From Fasciola hepatica (taxonomy: Eukaryota > Platyhelminthes > Trematoda > Plagiorchiida > Fasciolidae): a stretch of DNA of 64,000 bases. A model generated the notes under the pieces. It ran no database searches. It was not told where the DNA came from and saw only the letters and a list, made by a program, of their open reading frames with translations. Of the stretch, positions 24,290 through 35,194 are shown piece by piece. A program made the translations under genes and the position numbers. Location of the stretch: contig CANUEZ040000116.1 of assembly GCA_948099385.1 (NCBI GenBank), forward strand, positions 16,403,501 through 16,467,500. Direction: 5' to 3'. Every line of letters begins with the position of its first letter. Within the stretch, counting starts at the first letter, position 1.

Positions 24290-25200
24290 TGCCCACTGAT
24301 CTACAGCTTCATTTCCAGTATCTAACCAATCAGGTGAACCGAACCGCAACTGTTAGGCCGAGTAGATACATCGACATCGCATCGTGTCCCATTTTGTATA
24401 TAAATGGGTTAGTATCGACAGAGTGAGACAGAATACAATCGTGCTGTTCTTGTCTGGCCTCGTCGTTCTACTTGGGCATGGATATAATGAAGTTGCTGGT
24501 TCGACAAGTGTGTTGGTGGCCGGAATTGGATGAGGATATTTGCACTACAGCAAAGAAATGCTATGCGTGCATACACAAAGTCCCGTCGAGGCCAGACAAG
24601 TGAACCCATGGCCTGAAAGCTACAATCCACGGCGGAGGGTTCATGCGGACTTTTGTGGCTCATTCTTGAGCCGATACAGCGAGCATGTTATGACTGTTTA
24701 TTTCTCTAAATGGTCGGAAATATTTCTGACAAGTTCGCCAACCACCTCGTTGGTAATCTAGGTGTTACGGAAATGCTTCAGCCGAGAAGGAATCCCTCAA
24801 ATACTAGTCACCGATAATGTATCGCAGTTCTGTGCGCGGTAGGAGCTAAAAAGCTGACTTCATAGAATCGGACGTCGGCACCTACGTACGGCATCACTTC
24901 ACCCATATTCTAACGGTGCCGCGGAAATCTTGATGCTTACCGCGAAAATTGCGCTAGCATCGACAAACCCGAGACAGAGGCCTGACAAGGAAGCATTCCT
25001 TGACAATTTCTTGTTGCCATACTGAAACACAGTGAGTACAACCACCAGGGAGAGTCCAGCTGTTCTCTTTAAGTACCGAGGACTACGTCCATCACTAAAG
25101 TATCTTGACTCCAGCGAAGCCACGTATTTCCGTGGCAACGAGCTTTGACCAACTCGTGGAATCATCACCAGACAACTTAGTTAATCTATAGTCGAGAATT
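24290..25200 (+). pseudogene. Gypsy element 1 integrase
   Basis: A Cys-rich N-terminal stretch (KKCYACIH-like, near 24560) is followed by HADFCGSFL, YFSKWSEIF and SPTTS. An ILVTDNVSQF block follows at about 24798-24830, and HPYSNGAAE at about 24897-24930. The DDE triad residues (Asp of HADFCG, Asp of VTDN, Glu of NGAAE) are all still encoded, but stops and shifts separate them. A C-terminal block, FKYRGLRPSLKYLDSSEATYFRGNE, ends near 25145. This enzyme would insert element cDNA into the host chromosome. Confidence 0.85.
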
Positions 25201-25460
25201 CCGGCCCAGATCATGCGTCGGTGCATCGGCTCCGCCTTAGTCAAATTCGTTTCAACGTAGCAACTGACGATACTACCGATCACACGGATGAGACGACCAA
25301 AGATCCAGAGGGTGACAAAGATCCGGATATTCCACCAACCGAGATGACTGTCGTAGCTGCCGAGCTACAGTCACCAGATTCATTTCGAAGATCAGTGCGA
25401 AAGGCGAGCAAGATCGACGAGAAGCTCTTGATGGAGGAAGATTTTGGTGATTCCGCGGTC

Positions 25461-25740
25461 ATCATACGTGATACAGCCAGGAACGTCTTCCTAGCTATGC
25501 ACGCGGAGTAGCCTCAACCAATCAGGATCGCAGAGGATAAGTACAGCAAAAGCTTCATGTGACTGGTCGGTTTCTAGTCTACCAATTACTTGGCTTGATT
25601 TGACATATTTGTGCACATGAGTTCTGCAATACAGTTAACGTATTCTTCGGCAGCCTTGGTGTTCTTGCAACTTTGGCTTACACACTTCTGACTGAGTGAT
25701 TTCAAAGTGTCCTATAATTTGGAGTACTATGAGTAGTACT
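25461..25740 (+). repeat. 3' LTR of Gypsy element 1
   Basis: Begins near ATCATACGTGATACAGCCAG and aligns with 21462-21745 throughout, with numerous substitutions. The high divergence between two LTRs that were identical at insertion points to an old copy. The exact right end is uncertain by about 15 bp. Confidence 0.8.
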
Positions 25741-25914
25741 GTGCTGCAGTTTGGTTTTGGAGTACACGTAGAAGAAAATCTAGTACTGGGGTCAACTCCT
25801 GATGGAGTGAGGTCAACAACTCATTATTTATAAATCCGAGAAATTCGAAGCAGTTTCGACGAGGTCAATGCGATTTTAAATGTTTTTCTATTTTACTGAT
25901 GGCCATATAAATGT

Positions 25915-25917
<3 letters not shown>

Positions 25918-26009
<92 letters not shown>
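25918..26009. repeat. (TA)n microsatellite, left flank of ribozyme element
   Basis: About 92 bp of uninterrupted TA directly abutting the left palindromic arm that starts at 26010. Confidence 0.97.
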
Positions 26010-26012
<3 letters not shown>

Positions 26013-26187
26013 CACTAGGATCTAATTTGAATCGTCTGGAGTGCGAATGGATACTCTTCAATGAAGAGCCCACAAATAAATCACAACTTTGTTTTCTTAT
26101 AGTTATTCGTGTCTGGGTCACTGCTAACCCAACGAATGAAGAGTATCCATTCACACTCCAGACGATTCAAATTAGATTCTAGTGAAC
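26010..26187. repeat. Palindromic element with 51-bp inverted arms
   Basis: The left arm 26010-26060 (starting GTTCACTAGGATCTAATTTG) is the near-perfect reverse complement of 26137-26187 (ending CAAATTAGATTCTAGTGAAC). A 76-bp loop, 26061-26136, lies between them. The left arm and loop, but not the right arm, recur at about 44994-45112 in the same orientation. The hammerhead motif follows the right arm. Confidence 0.9.
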
Positions 26188-26235
26188 GTATAACATCGGA
26201 GTGTACAAGTATGAGGACGAGTGGGCAGAGGAGTA

Positions 26236-26292
26236 CCGGGTACGCATACCTGATGAGCGGCAACAACCGCGAAACCGGTCGTGTGCTTCCGG
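26236..26292 (+). ncRNA. Type I hammerhead ribozyme, core apparently intact
   Basis: In order: outer stem strand CCGG (26236-26239); stem I GCATAC (26244-26249); core CTGATGA (26250-26256); stem II GCGG, loop CAACAA, CCGC (26257-26270); GAAA (26271-26274); minimal stem III C-CG-G; cleavage triplet GTC (26278-26280); stem I return GTGTGC (26281-26286); TT; CCGG (26289-26292). Stem I pairs over six positions with one G-T, and the outer CCGG strands pair. All invariant core bases are present. Minimal stem III forms are known from hammerheads of Penelope-like elements, where they often act as dimers. Predicted self-cleavage falls after 26280. Confidence 0.85.
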
Positions 26293-26333
26293 GGAGATTT
26301 TGTCCACACGTTTACACACTACTTACTATCAAT

Positions 26334-26354
26334 AGCTGTTCCATCTTGTTTGTT

Positions 26355-26412
<58 letters not shown>

Positions 26413-26431
26413 TGAACAAGATGGAACAGCT
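26334..26431. repeat. Inverted repeat enclosing (TA)n
   Basis: AGCTGTTCCATCTTGTTTGT then TCA (26334-26356) is mirrored as TGAACAAGATGGAACAGCT (26413-26431). About 55 bp of TA lies between, so the whole segment is a TA-cored palindrome just downstream of the ribozyme. Confidence 0.92.
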
Positions 26432-27444
26432 GTGCACAGTGCTTTCATGGTTTTAACTTCCATACAAACCAAAGTCGAACAATTTCAGCTGCCCACAGAT
26501 TAACACGACACCAAAGAGGACATTATTGAATTGCATATAGTTTCATATATCAGCCTGTACTATCTTATGTAAAATAAGATTTACGAGTGAGAATTTGATG
26601 GTTAACAGGACTTATTTGGTATCGAAACTAGACAATGCCGGTGTGCTATTTTATATCTTCATTGGTTTTATTTCAACTGTACAAATAGTCCTTTGTTAGC
26701 CGCTAACATTTCCTGTTCACAACGCTGTCGTTATTTATGGAACCCAGGAGATAAGGCTATAACATATCCTGTGCTCACTTTCCGTGCCTTTGTAGTGGAC
26801 TTTACTATTCTATGCGAATTTAAAAGACCGGGGAACATACATCACCTCTGAACAATGAGACAGGTTTTCAGGGCGCCGCTGCATGTGTTTTTCCCCAGGT
26901 CTGTATGTTATGTTTTGCCTCAGCGTCCGTTTGGGCAATTACCGCGGATGACGCCTCACGCTTGTTTCAACCTGCAACTTAATGACCTCGAAAACTACCC
27001 ACCACCCGCTCTCCGCTTCCACCTCCCCCTCCCGTACTTTTCTCGGCCCGTCCATCAAACACACACGGGCATGCAGAGAGAAGGATCACGTATGTGCTCA
27101 TAAATATATGATGAACAAACGAACAAACGAAAAAGTATGGTGCATGTGCGTGCCTGACTGTTTGTTATTTCAGCAGCCGCGGCAGCTGCCCAGGTGCGTT
27201 CGGTTCCTCATAGCGTTGCCGCCAACGTCGCTTTGCCCAAGCATGAGTCTATCTGATATGGATTCTTGTTCGGGAATGGGGAAATCCGGATAAACACGTA
27301 CGTGTGTACTGTGTTAGTGCGTTCACATTGTGCCTAATACATCTTTCATATCCGGAGTATTGTCGGTTTGACCGTCCGGTTAATGAGGCTCTAATACCTA
27401 TAGTAATGACCAAATACTGTCTCGTTATCAGGTGAGCAAACACA

Positions 27445-27493
<49 letters not shown>

Positions 27494-28150
27494 CACATGT
27501 AAGCCTATACAAGCACGTGCATGCACTGGCTGGATTATATTAAATATGCTAGCTCAGCTCAGTTGCGCCGAGAATAACTCACGGCTCAGAACACAAGTTA
27601 GTTCGTGTTATTGACCAACATGTCCTGTGAACTTTCGCCTAATGTTTATGAACGATGGTCATGTGCTCATTTCCCAAAGGAGTTACTTGTTCAAACTTGC
27701 ATGTCAGACAGAGGAATCCAGTGGTCTATTCTCAACGAGTTTTGTTTTTGAAATGATATCAAGTGGACTGTATGTTACCTACGAGGCGGTGTCTCTCGTC
27801 GTATTTTTGGTGTCTTTTGCTTAAGTCGAAGTGCGATGATAAGGACCGTAAAATCCCCGTGCGCCCCGAAGGGATCTCATCTCATAACAACATTATCTTG
27901 TTCTTTTGTACTGGTTAGTAACCGATCAATTCTGGTAAACTGACTCGTACTGAAGAGATCACGTGTACCCGTTGATCAGTGACAAAACATTCAGTGTCGC
28001 TCAAGGTTAGCCCGATATTGAAATGGCGGTAGCTTTCGGCTTTCAGTATTGACAACATTCCTCTTGAATTCGTTTGAACGCGATTGAAATAATGTGCGTT
28101 GCCACTCGTTCCTGACCGATAGTGACCAAGTGAAGTGAGTCCCTCTCTCA
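26432..28150. other. No recognisable gene; (CA)n tract
   Basis: A (CA)n tract lies at 27446-27491. Short frames at 26855-27293 have no recognisable motif. Confidence 0.45.
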
Positions 28151-28155
28151 TTTGA

Positions 28156-28735
28156 ATGGAATGGAGCGTGCATGAACGGGGAGCCCATTTGGGTTTGAGG
28201 GCGTTGTGTGCCTTGAACCACCCAGTAACGGTTCCGACTACACATGATCCTCCAGTAGATCTATTTATTTTCCTCAAATCCATACTCCAATTTTCTAACA
28301 AAAAAGATGGCATGATGGTTAAACTAACGAAGTTGGACGTTGACTTTGATCCGGTATTTCTGGAGCGAAGACTATTACCGTACGGCCAGAGAGAGAGAGA
28401 GAGGGTGACCTGAAGGCTCTTGCCAAGATGGAGCAAGATGGCGTGACCTCATCCATATAAGCGACTCCGATTGTGGTGAGGATAGAGAATATATGGACAG
28501 ATGTCCCGAATATGCCGTGATTAACAGCTGACTCTTCATCTTCAGGACAACTATTGTGAAGCCAGAGGACTTCATGAAACGAGTGCTCGGTACTAATTAG
28601 TTCACAGAAATCGACCTGTCTGGTGCGCATTTGCAAACTGCGCTGAACTCGCAATCCAAACCACTAACAACAATAAACGCTACGTGGGACACTTTCCAGA
28701 ATAATCTGGTAACCCCTTGTATAGTATATGTGGAG
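28156..28735 (+). pseudogene. Gypsy element 3, protease/RT fragment
   Basis: LGLRALCALNHPVTV is the protease-RT linker block also seen in element 1. DFDPVFLERRLLPYGQRE, KMEQDGV, then TPIVVVR-like and ICRD-like blocks follow, then palm residues near 28590-28680 (TEIDLSGAHLQTAL-like). A short (GA)n expansion at 28387-28402 sits inside the RT reading frame. The fragment stops at about 28735, where an LTR begins at about 28755. The palm catalytic box, the RNase H and the 5' half of the element are missing here. Confidence 0.8.
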
Positions 28736-28754
28736 TGAATCGGCAGGCATCACA

Positions 28755-29030
28755 AGCAATGCGGCGCGGGACAACTTCGTGGCTACATACACTGAGGACT
28801 TCCGACCAATCAGGGTCACCCAGAACAAGTTCAACAAAACCTCGCTGCGATTGGTCTACTTGTGATCTACTAATTGTTTGATTTTATTCGGCATACTTAT
28901 GCAAATTGATTCGGCCATGAAACCTAGGTACGATTCCGCAGCCTTGGTCTTCTTGCTATCTCGGTTTGCGTAGTTCGGGATTGGAGTGATTTCAATACGT
29001 TCTATTAGTACAAGTATTGCGTACCGCATA
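28755..29030 (+). repeat. Gypsy-family LTR
   Basis: Aligned blocks with the element 1 LTRs: 'gcggcgcgggacaacttcgtggctacatac', 'accaatcagggtc.cc.agaacaag', 'ctgcgattggt', 'gcagccttggtcttcttgctatctcggtttgcgtagttcgggattgg', 'gatttcaatacgttc'. It sits directly after an RT fragment and before integrase, not at an element end. It therefore records either a nested insertion followed by deletion or recombination between copies. Confidence 0.8.
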
Positions 29031-29064
29031 ATATGTCCGTGGTGATTGGAATGCTTCTGCACTC

Positions 29065-29735
29065 GTCCCGGTGCATAAAAGCTTCATTTGCAGTATTTAG
29101 CTAATAAGCAAAAGCCCAACCTTGAGAGTCAGATTGTTCAAATGCAGTAAGGTCACTATTTATTCTTTAAGACTTTGTCTACGAACGGTTACACGCCTTC
29201 ATCTATATATAAAAGAGTACGCAATAATCTAATCTGCCAGAATACATCCTTACTGTTCTTGTCTTGTTAGTCCTTGGTGCTCGTTGTCTGGGTGCGACCT
29301 GTTTCCCTAAGTATGATTGGCCGGGTAGATTCATTTCTCACAGTATCATATTGGGATCTTTCAAACTGCCCTTTTGTCGTGGAGACCGACTTCTCAAACG
29401 ACACCTGTTACATAACTCGGTTATGAATGAATTACCCAAAGGTCATTTGGGATGGAAAAAACGAAATCATCGGCCAGACAGACGTGTTCATGGTTGGAAT
29501 TGAATGGGGACACCTGTACTACGAAAAAGAACTGCAGTGAATGTCTGAACAAAGTCAAGTCGAGGCCAAACAGCTAGAATCCTTGGCTCGAAAGTCACAT
29601 TTCATAAAAGAGAGTCCATGTCGACTTCAGTGGCCCATTCTTGAACTGATACCACGCCTTTTCACCAATAGATTCGTACTCCGAATGGTCGGAGGTTTTT
29701 CTGAAGAGTACGCCAACCACCTCGTTTGTATATAA
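29065..29735 (+). pseudogene. Gypsy element 3 integrase, N-terminal half
   Basis: The start (around 29075, 'aaagcttcatttgcagtatttag') matches the RNase H-integrase junction of element 1. Later blocks match its integrase: HVDFSGPFL-like near 29615-29640, a YSEWSEVFLKSTPTTSF-like region near 29680-29730 ('gaatggtcgg.ggttttctga..agt.cgccaaccacctcgtt' in both). The frame is cut at about 29735 by a foldback element and resumes at about 29990. Confidence 0.75.
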
Positions 29736-29739
29736 AGTA

Positions 29740-29985
29740 TCATTAAAATAAAGCTAAGCGTTTATTTCTCGGTAGCACATTTTTATTGGAAGAGACGGTA
29801 GACAATGAACATTTCCGTTACCGCCGGTAATCTTTTTCAAGGCCAATTTATGATCGAATGGTCATTCAGTCTTTTGAAATGTCTCTTCCGATAACACTGG
29901 GCTACTGAACAATAAACAATTACCTATAACATCACACGGAGCATCGTTTTTTCCATAATCTCGGAAATGATATGGGTTCCAATAT
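29740..29985. mobile_element. Foldback (MITE-like) element, copy 2, inside integrase
   Basis: Left arm about 29759-29842 (GGTAGCACATTTTTATTGGA, then TTACCGCCGGTAATCTTTTT) and a shorter right arm about 29868-29933, ending ATTACCTATAAC. The sequence after that ('catcacacggagcatcgttttttcc') matches the non-palindromic tail of the copy at 50.47 kb. Element 1 integrase is contiguous across the equivalent point, which shows the foldback sequence is an insertion. The arms here are more diverged than in the 50.5-kb copy. Confidence 0.8.
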
Positions 29986-29987
29986 AT

Positions 29988-30530
29988 TTATGTCATGGAG
30001 AAACTTCAGCCCTGGAGGAATCTCGCAAATATTCGCCACCGATAATAGGTTGCAGTTCTGCAAAGCCGAGTTGAAATGTTAACTTGACTAAGTGGGATTT
30101 CCTCATCTGCATATGGCACCGCGTCACCCGTGCTCAAGTGGTGTGGCAGAAGACTTGGCATAATCTACGTAAAGTGCACTGTCATCGGCAAATTCGAGTG
30201 TGACACCTAACTTGAAGGCTTTTTTCGACAACTTCGTTCTGCAGTACGGTGGATTCGACCACGAAGGCGAGTTCAGCCGTTCTATTCATTGGGTGAGATT
30301 GCGGCCATCACTAATATGTTCTGACAATGGTAATGTCATATACGTCCATAGAAGGGAACCTCGACCCACACGTGGAATCTCTGTCATATAATTTCATCAT
30401 TCTGGATGATGCATCCGTGCATCGAAGTCATCTCCACCAGATTCGCTTCAAGTGGAGACCCAGAATATGGCTGTTGTGCTGAAGCCGATAACCCATCTGT
30501 TTCGCCAGCGTAGATGACCGCGGAAGAGGT
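29988..30530 (+). pseudogene. Gypsy element 3 integrase, C-terminal half
   Basis: Resumes with 'tggagaaacttcagccctggaggaatctcgcaaat', matching element 1 at about 24768-24800. It then gives the region of the second catalytic Asp (CACCGATAAT) and 'tcacccgtgctcaagtggtgtggcagaa' (the NGxAE region). From 30200 it reads VTPNLKAFFDNFVLQYGG and LRPSL, the integrase tail. Stops interrupt the frame. The LTR that follows is in the opposite orientation. Confidence 0.75.
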
Positions 30531-30639
30531 CGAATCACATCCATCAGTTCCATTTCAGATATCCGTGTGACACGCAAGCAAAAGTGACGAGGAGCTGTTG
30601 AGAGAGGAGGCTTGTGGTAAATTTATAGGTACTAGTCAG

Positions 30640-30938
30640 TCCAAATTTAGTATTCACAATACTCAAACTGATAGGACGTATTGAAATCACTGCCACTCGG
30701 AATTGCGTAAACCAAAGTAGCAAGATCACCAAGTCAGTGGGAGAACACGCTAATTGTTTTGCAGAACTGATATGCGTAAATATGTTAAATCAGAGGAAAT
30801 AATTGGTATATTAGAAGTTGACTAATCAAAGCAAGCTTTTGTTGTGCCTATCTTGTGCTATCCAAGTTGATTGAAGCTCGTCAGCGTGCGTGGCTACGAA
30901 GCTGTACCTGGTCGTATCACGAGTAATGCCCGCTATAT
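30640..30938 (-). repeat. Gypsy-family LTR in inverted orientation
   Basis: The reverse complement reads CTCGTGATACGACCAGGTACAG, 'ttcgtagccacgcacgctga', 'aaaagcttgctttgattagtcaac', 'accaattatttcc', 'tttggtttacgcaattccgag', 'gatttcaatacgtcc', the same block order as the other LTRs. It lies after element 3 integrase but points the other way, so it is not that element's own 3' LTR. Confidence 0.8.
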
Positions 30939-31074
30939 CACCACAACTATAATCGAATCAACGTCACTATTGCTGGTGCAATTACCAAAACGAATACCAT
31001 CGGCAAAACGCTATCAACTTACTTGTGATTTGGACGCGATCGAGTAACTACGAGCAGTAGCAAGCATTTGCATC

Positions 31075-31076
<2 letters not shown>

Positions 31077-31119
<43 letters not shown>
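31077..31119. repeat. (CA)n microsatellite
   Basis: About 43 bp of uninterrupted CA between the inverted LTR and the partial LTR. Confidence 0.97.
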
Positions 31120-31429
31120 GCTCATATGACTGCTAGCCAGTTACGCACATACCACATACCACATAACACATGCCACATGCCACAGTAACACGAAAATACT
31201 CAAACTAACCGACCACGTTGATTTGATCTACCGGGCCTTCGCTCTCAATCTCTTCACACTGAACCAGAGTAACAGTGTGAGCAATTCTGTAAACTGTTCT
31301 GAAATTTCGGAGTAGATTCACGAAAGATCATTCTAGGACTGAGGACTCAATGGTGGCCTTCTGCGACAGTTCTGAACTTCGGTCGCGGTCACGGATACGG
31401 CCATTCCAATCCAGTTCCATAGAATAGAA

Positions 31430-31600
31430 CGAAGAACACATCACTTATGGTGATGTTACACATCTGTACAAATCAATTGTGCAGTAGAACTAAGGTGGTC
31501 TAAGGTGGTCTTCTGGCTATTCCGATTTTTGTAGATCAAGATAGGAGTGATTTTTGCGTGTTCCGTCAGTTCGAGTATTGCTGCTACTACGGATGAATCT
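31430..31600 (+). repeat. Partial Gypsy-family LTR
   Basis: Only the 3' half of the LTR is visible: 'acaaatcaattgtgcagta', 'tggtcttctgg.tattccg.tttttgtag', 'gatttttgcgtgttccgtcagttcgagtattgc'. A tandem 'aaggtggtct' duplication (31491-31510) lies inside it. Confidence 0.55.
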
Positions 31601-31609
31601 CTGTTGCTA

Positions 31610-33675
31610 CTTAGGCAACCATAAAAGATTTTGAAATCAAATTATCATGCGTTGGGAAACGGTGCATGACGAAGTGACTCTCTCTCTCTCATACACACAT
31701 TAGGCAAGCACAAGTATGATGGTTTATCTTCCCAAAATAAGCATATTCTATTGTAGTTTTTATATTTACGTAATATTATTTCGAGTTCTAGCGTAAAACC
31801 CCATTGAACTTTGTACTTTCCCGTAGTTCGTATGGTTTTCTGGCTGCTGTCTTAGTTGTGTGACCTTTGTGAGGGTATGGTGTGACGCATCTTTTGATAC
31901 ACAGCCTAGTCACTCCAGTAGACAACGCGTCAACACCTGACCAGTATCCAAGTAAAGACATGAACCGGTGGATTCACGTCGACAGAGCAACGGATGGATA
32001 AGACGAGAGCAGGTTCCCTTCGAGTTGTGGCTGGTCGTATCATCAGTCAGTCAATCAGACGAGAGTTTACTAAAATTAAGGTTGAACCAGTTTATCCGTG
32101 TTTCAAAGATTGTTGATTGTGATTCTTTTTCTTATGTAAACGGTGTGTTCTCAGCCAAATAATCCGAGAAGATTCGAAGACGGAAAAGCTATCTTGCTAA
32201 ATCTAACCGGACAGACCGAACCCACCTAGGTTGAGCGGGGCCAAAAGTGCCTGAAGCTCAGAAGTCAAACTATTAGTCAAATATTCATTATGAATTTCTG
32301 TTTAAACTGAACTTCATATTCGCCACAGACTGCTCTATGCACTGATGAATCAATGCTAGCCCTGTCAGAAGCAGCCCCGGTTGTTGCTATCCTATTGACT
32401 ACATGTAAATCAGTACAAATAAGTATAAAGGGAATGCAAACAAATTTGAAGGAATGTATATTCTCTCGTGGTTCACCAGCAAACTCATGGTTGATGGTAA
32501 TTCCATCGGAAGAAATTATTTGATTTATTTCGAACGCATAACTGGAGCACAAGATCTGCTTCAAACAATATGACACAGGTTTACATCCAGACAAATATAT
32601 CACAATTTTCTAGAAGTAATTCCACTTTCTTTCATACACGTGGTTCGACGGGGACCATGAATTGACAAATTCGACCAACAGTTCGTGTTCTACTCGTCGC
32701 TCGGTGAGGAAGGCCAACCTGCATTGGCTTCGTATTTACTATTCCTGAAGTGATACGTACGGGTGACTTAAACGGTGCGAACCAAGGCGTGACCCTGCAC
32801 GTAAAACCTAGATTCTAATCGAAAAACAATCACGATAGAGGAGTGGACGAATACAGTTAGTAAATCGATCAGCATTGGGAATATTTTGGAAGTGCAAAAA
32901 TTCTTCCAACCCTGTCCACACATAAAAACTACACAGAGCTTAGTCGTAGAAAATCATCACTTATGGACTGCATACGTGTGTATGAGGGCGGTTGGGGGTT
33001 GGGGTTGGGGTAGGAAGGCAATGATATGCATGTGTTGGGACAGGCAAACAGTGAGGTTAAAAGATACCGATCCAGTTTGACCCAGTAGATGGCTCTTTCT
33101 TGTTAAGCTGTCATATAGCACGAGATAGAGGCAGAAAAAGAGAGCTGTCCGTAGTAGAAATATGAGTCAATTTTTGTTGCTGTAGACTGATCAAAACGAT
33201 CACAGTCTACCGGCTAATATGATAAGTATAAAAACATTATAACCTCATCAGCTCTGAATAAGAAAATAAGTAGAGCAGAAAAACTGTAAACATGCCACTA
33301 TTGTTTTCATGCTGGTCATGACAATTCATGTAATAATAATAATAGTAATATCAATAATAACAATCCAGATCGTCATCATCCGAATCATTATCATTATTCT
33401 CTGAATTGTAAGAATCTTCGCTGTTTTCAAAGCTTAAAATGCTGCCAGTATCCGGATCAACCGTTTCTTCAAACTTGCGGTCAAACAGAGGTAGGTTTTG
33501 CTTCGATCGGATCAGATCTGGCCTCGCTAATTTCGTAAAATATACACGTTAGGCTGACTTCGGATCATGTAAAGAAGTTGACCCGTCTACCTGATTTATG
33601 TCATGTTTCAAAAGCCCATCCCTTCTACCTCGGTCGCACCGTATCTCCCTCGTTCCCACTCTGACTAGGAATTCT
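31610..33675. other. No recognisable gene
   Basis: No domain or repeat relationship recognised. A trinucleotide AAT-rich patch lies at 33331-33363. Confidence 0.4.
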
Positions 33676-33678
33676 TAA

Positions 33679-34335
<657 letters not shown>

Positions 34336-34339
34336 TTTG

Positions 34340-34465
34340 TCATAGCTAAATGTCCTTATGATGAAGTCAAGGATTGAACGGATTTTTCAGCAACACAGCT
34401 TTGTCGGGAATGTTAGTAACCTGTCGACTTTTCGGTTACTGCGGGCAATCTTTCTAAGTCGATGT
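34340..34465. mobile_element. Foldback element, half copy
   Basis: Matches the left arm of the 50.48-kb foldback element: AGCTAAATGT, an extra 20-25 bp, CAGCAACACAGC, 'ttgtcggg', then GTCGACTTTTCGGTTACTGC and 'gggcaatcttt'. No second arm was found downstream. Confidence 0.65.
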
Positions 34466-35190
34466 TTCGGTGGTGTTCAGTTAGTCCAGATGATGTTCTT
34501 GAGTTCATTTGATGCATGTTGTGCGATCAGTGTACTTAGGCTCATTAAAGTAGTATGGAGATATTTGAACCATGTGCGAAATTTGATTGGCCGCTCTTCA
34601 GTTCTGGTTCCCCATTTCTGAAATATTTTTACGTTCTGTTATATGCCGTCATATAACCTTTGCGTAAAAGCTCAAAACAATTTTGTTGTTTTAGTGCGCT
34701 GTGGAGTAGATCTCCAAGCCCTTTCCTCGGTGTAAGTGTTGATGCTTGCTTATGCATTTACTGGGCTTTCGCTCACCCAGTTTTCTTTCTGTGTCTTTGC
34801 AGATCGTGCCCATTCACCTCCCTCCCCCCTCCCCCCGAAAGAACACAGCATTCACAGCACCACAGTTGCCATGGCGTTAACTCACAGGGCATCTACCATC
34901 AAATGACGTCATTGTAAAGCTGAGCCCTCATGGGGGTAAATGCAAAAGAACCGACTGGTGGACAACCCTTAGTCGCACACCGTTGGATTATATAACAATC
35001 CCGTTGTGTGTAACAAAGTGTTCTTTAGTTGAAGCTTCCGGACCTAACTTATTTGCTGATGGCTCTTGCCTTTCGAAATACTTGTGTGCTTCGTCTCGCA
35101 TAAACTTGGCTGAATGCTGACGTGGAGGAAAAGACGGTTGTACCTGAAAATTGTTCATGCTGCCGTGGGGATAGACAGAACTGCATGAAG
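34466..35190. other. No recognisable gene
   Basis: C-rich runs near 34822-34838. No motif recognised. Confidence 0.4.
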
Positions 35191-35194
35191 AAAA

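Larger units (their letters stand above)
21462..25740 (+). mobile_element. Gypsy (Ty3-type) LTR retrotransposon, degenerate full-length copy
   Basis: About 4.3 kb bounded by two diverged LTRs in the same orientation. Gag, protease, RT, RNase H and integrase blocks lie between them in the canonical Ty3/Gypsy order. The name rests on the CCHC-like knuckle, the RNase H block YSQTQKAALAVFW, and an integrase located after RNase H. Every domain has at least one stop or shift, so the copy is dead. Two related but less complete copies lie at 28.15-31.6 kb and 41.1-43.88 kb. They show that this family was repeatedly active and let missing pieces be recognised by comparison. Confidence 0.9.

Noticed and set aside
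27915..28436. A 173-codon minus-strand frame
   Set aside because: It is antisense to the recognisable Gypsy element 3 protease/RT fragment on the plus strand.
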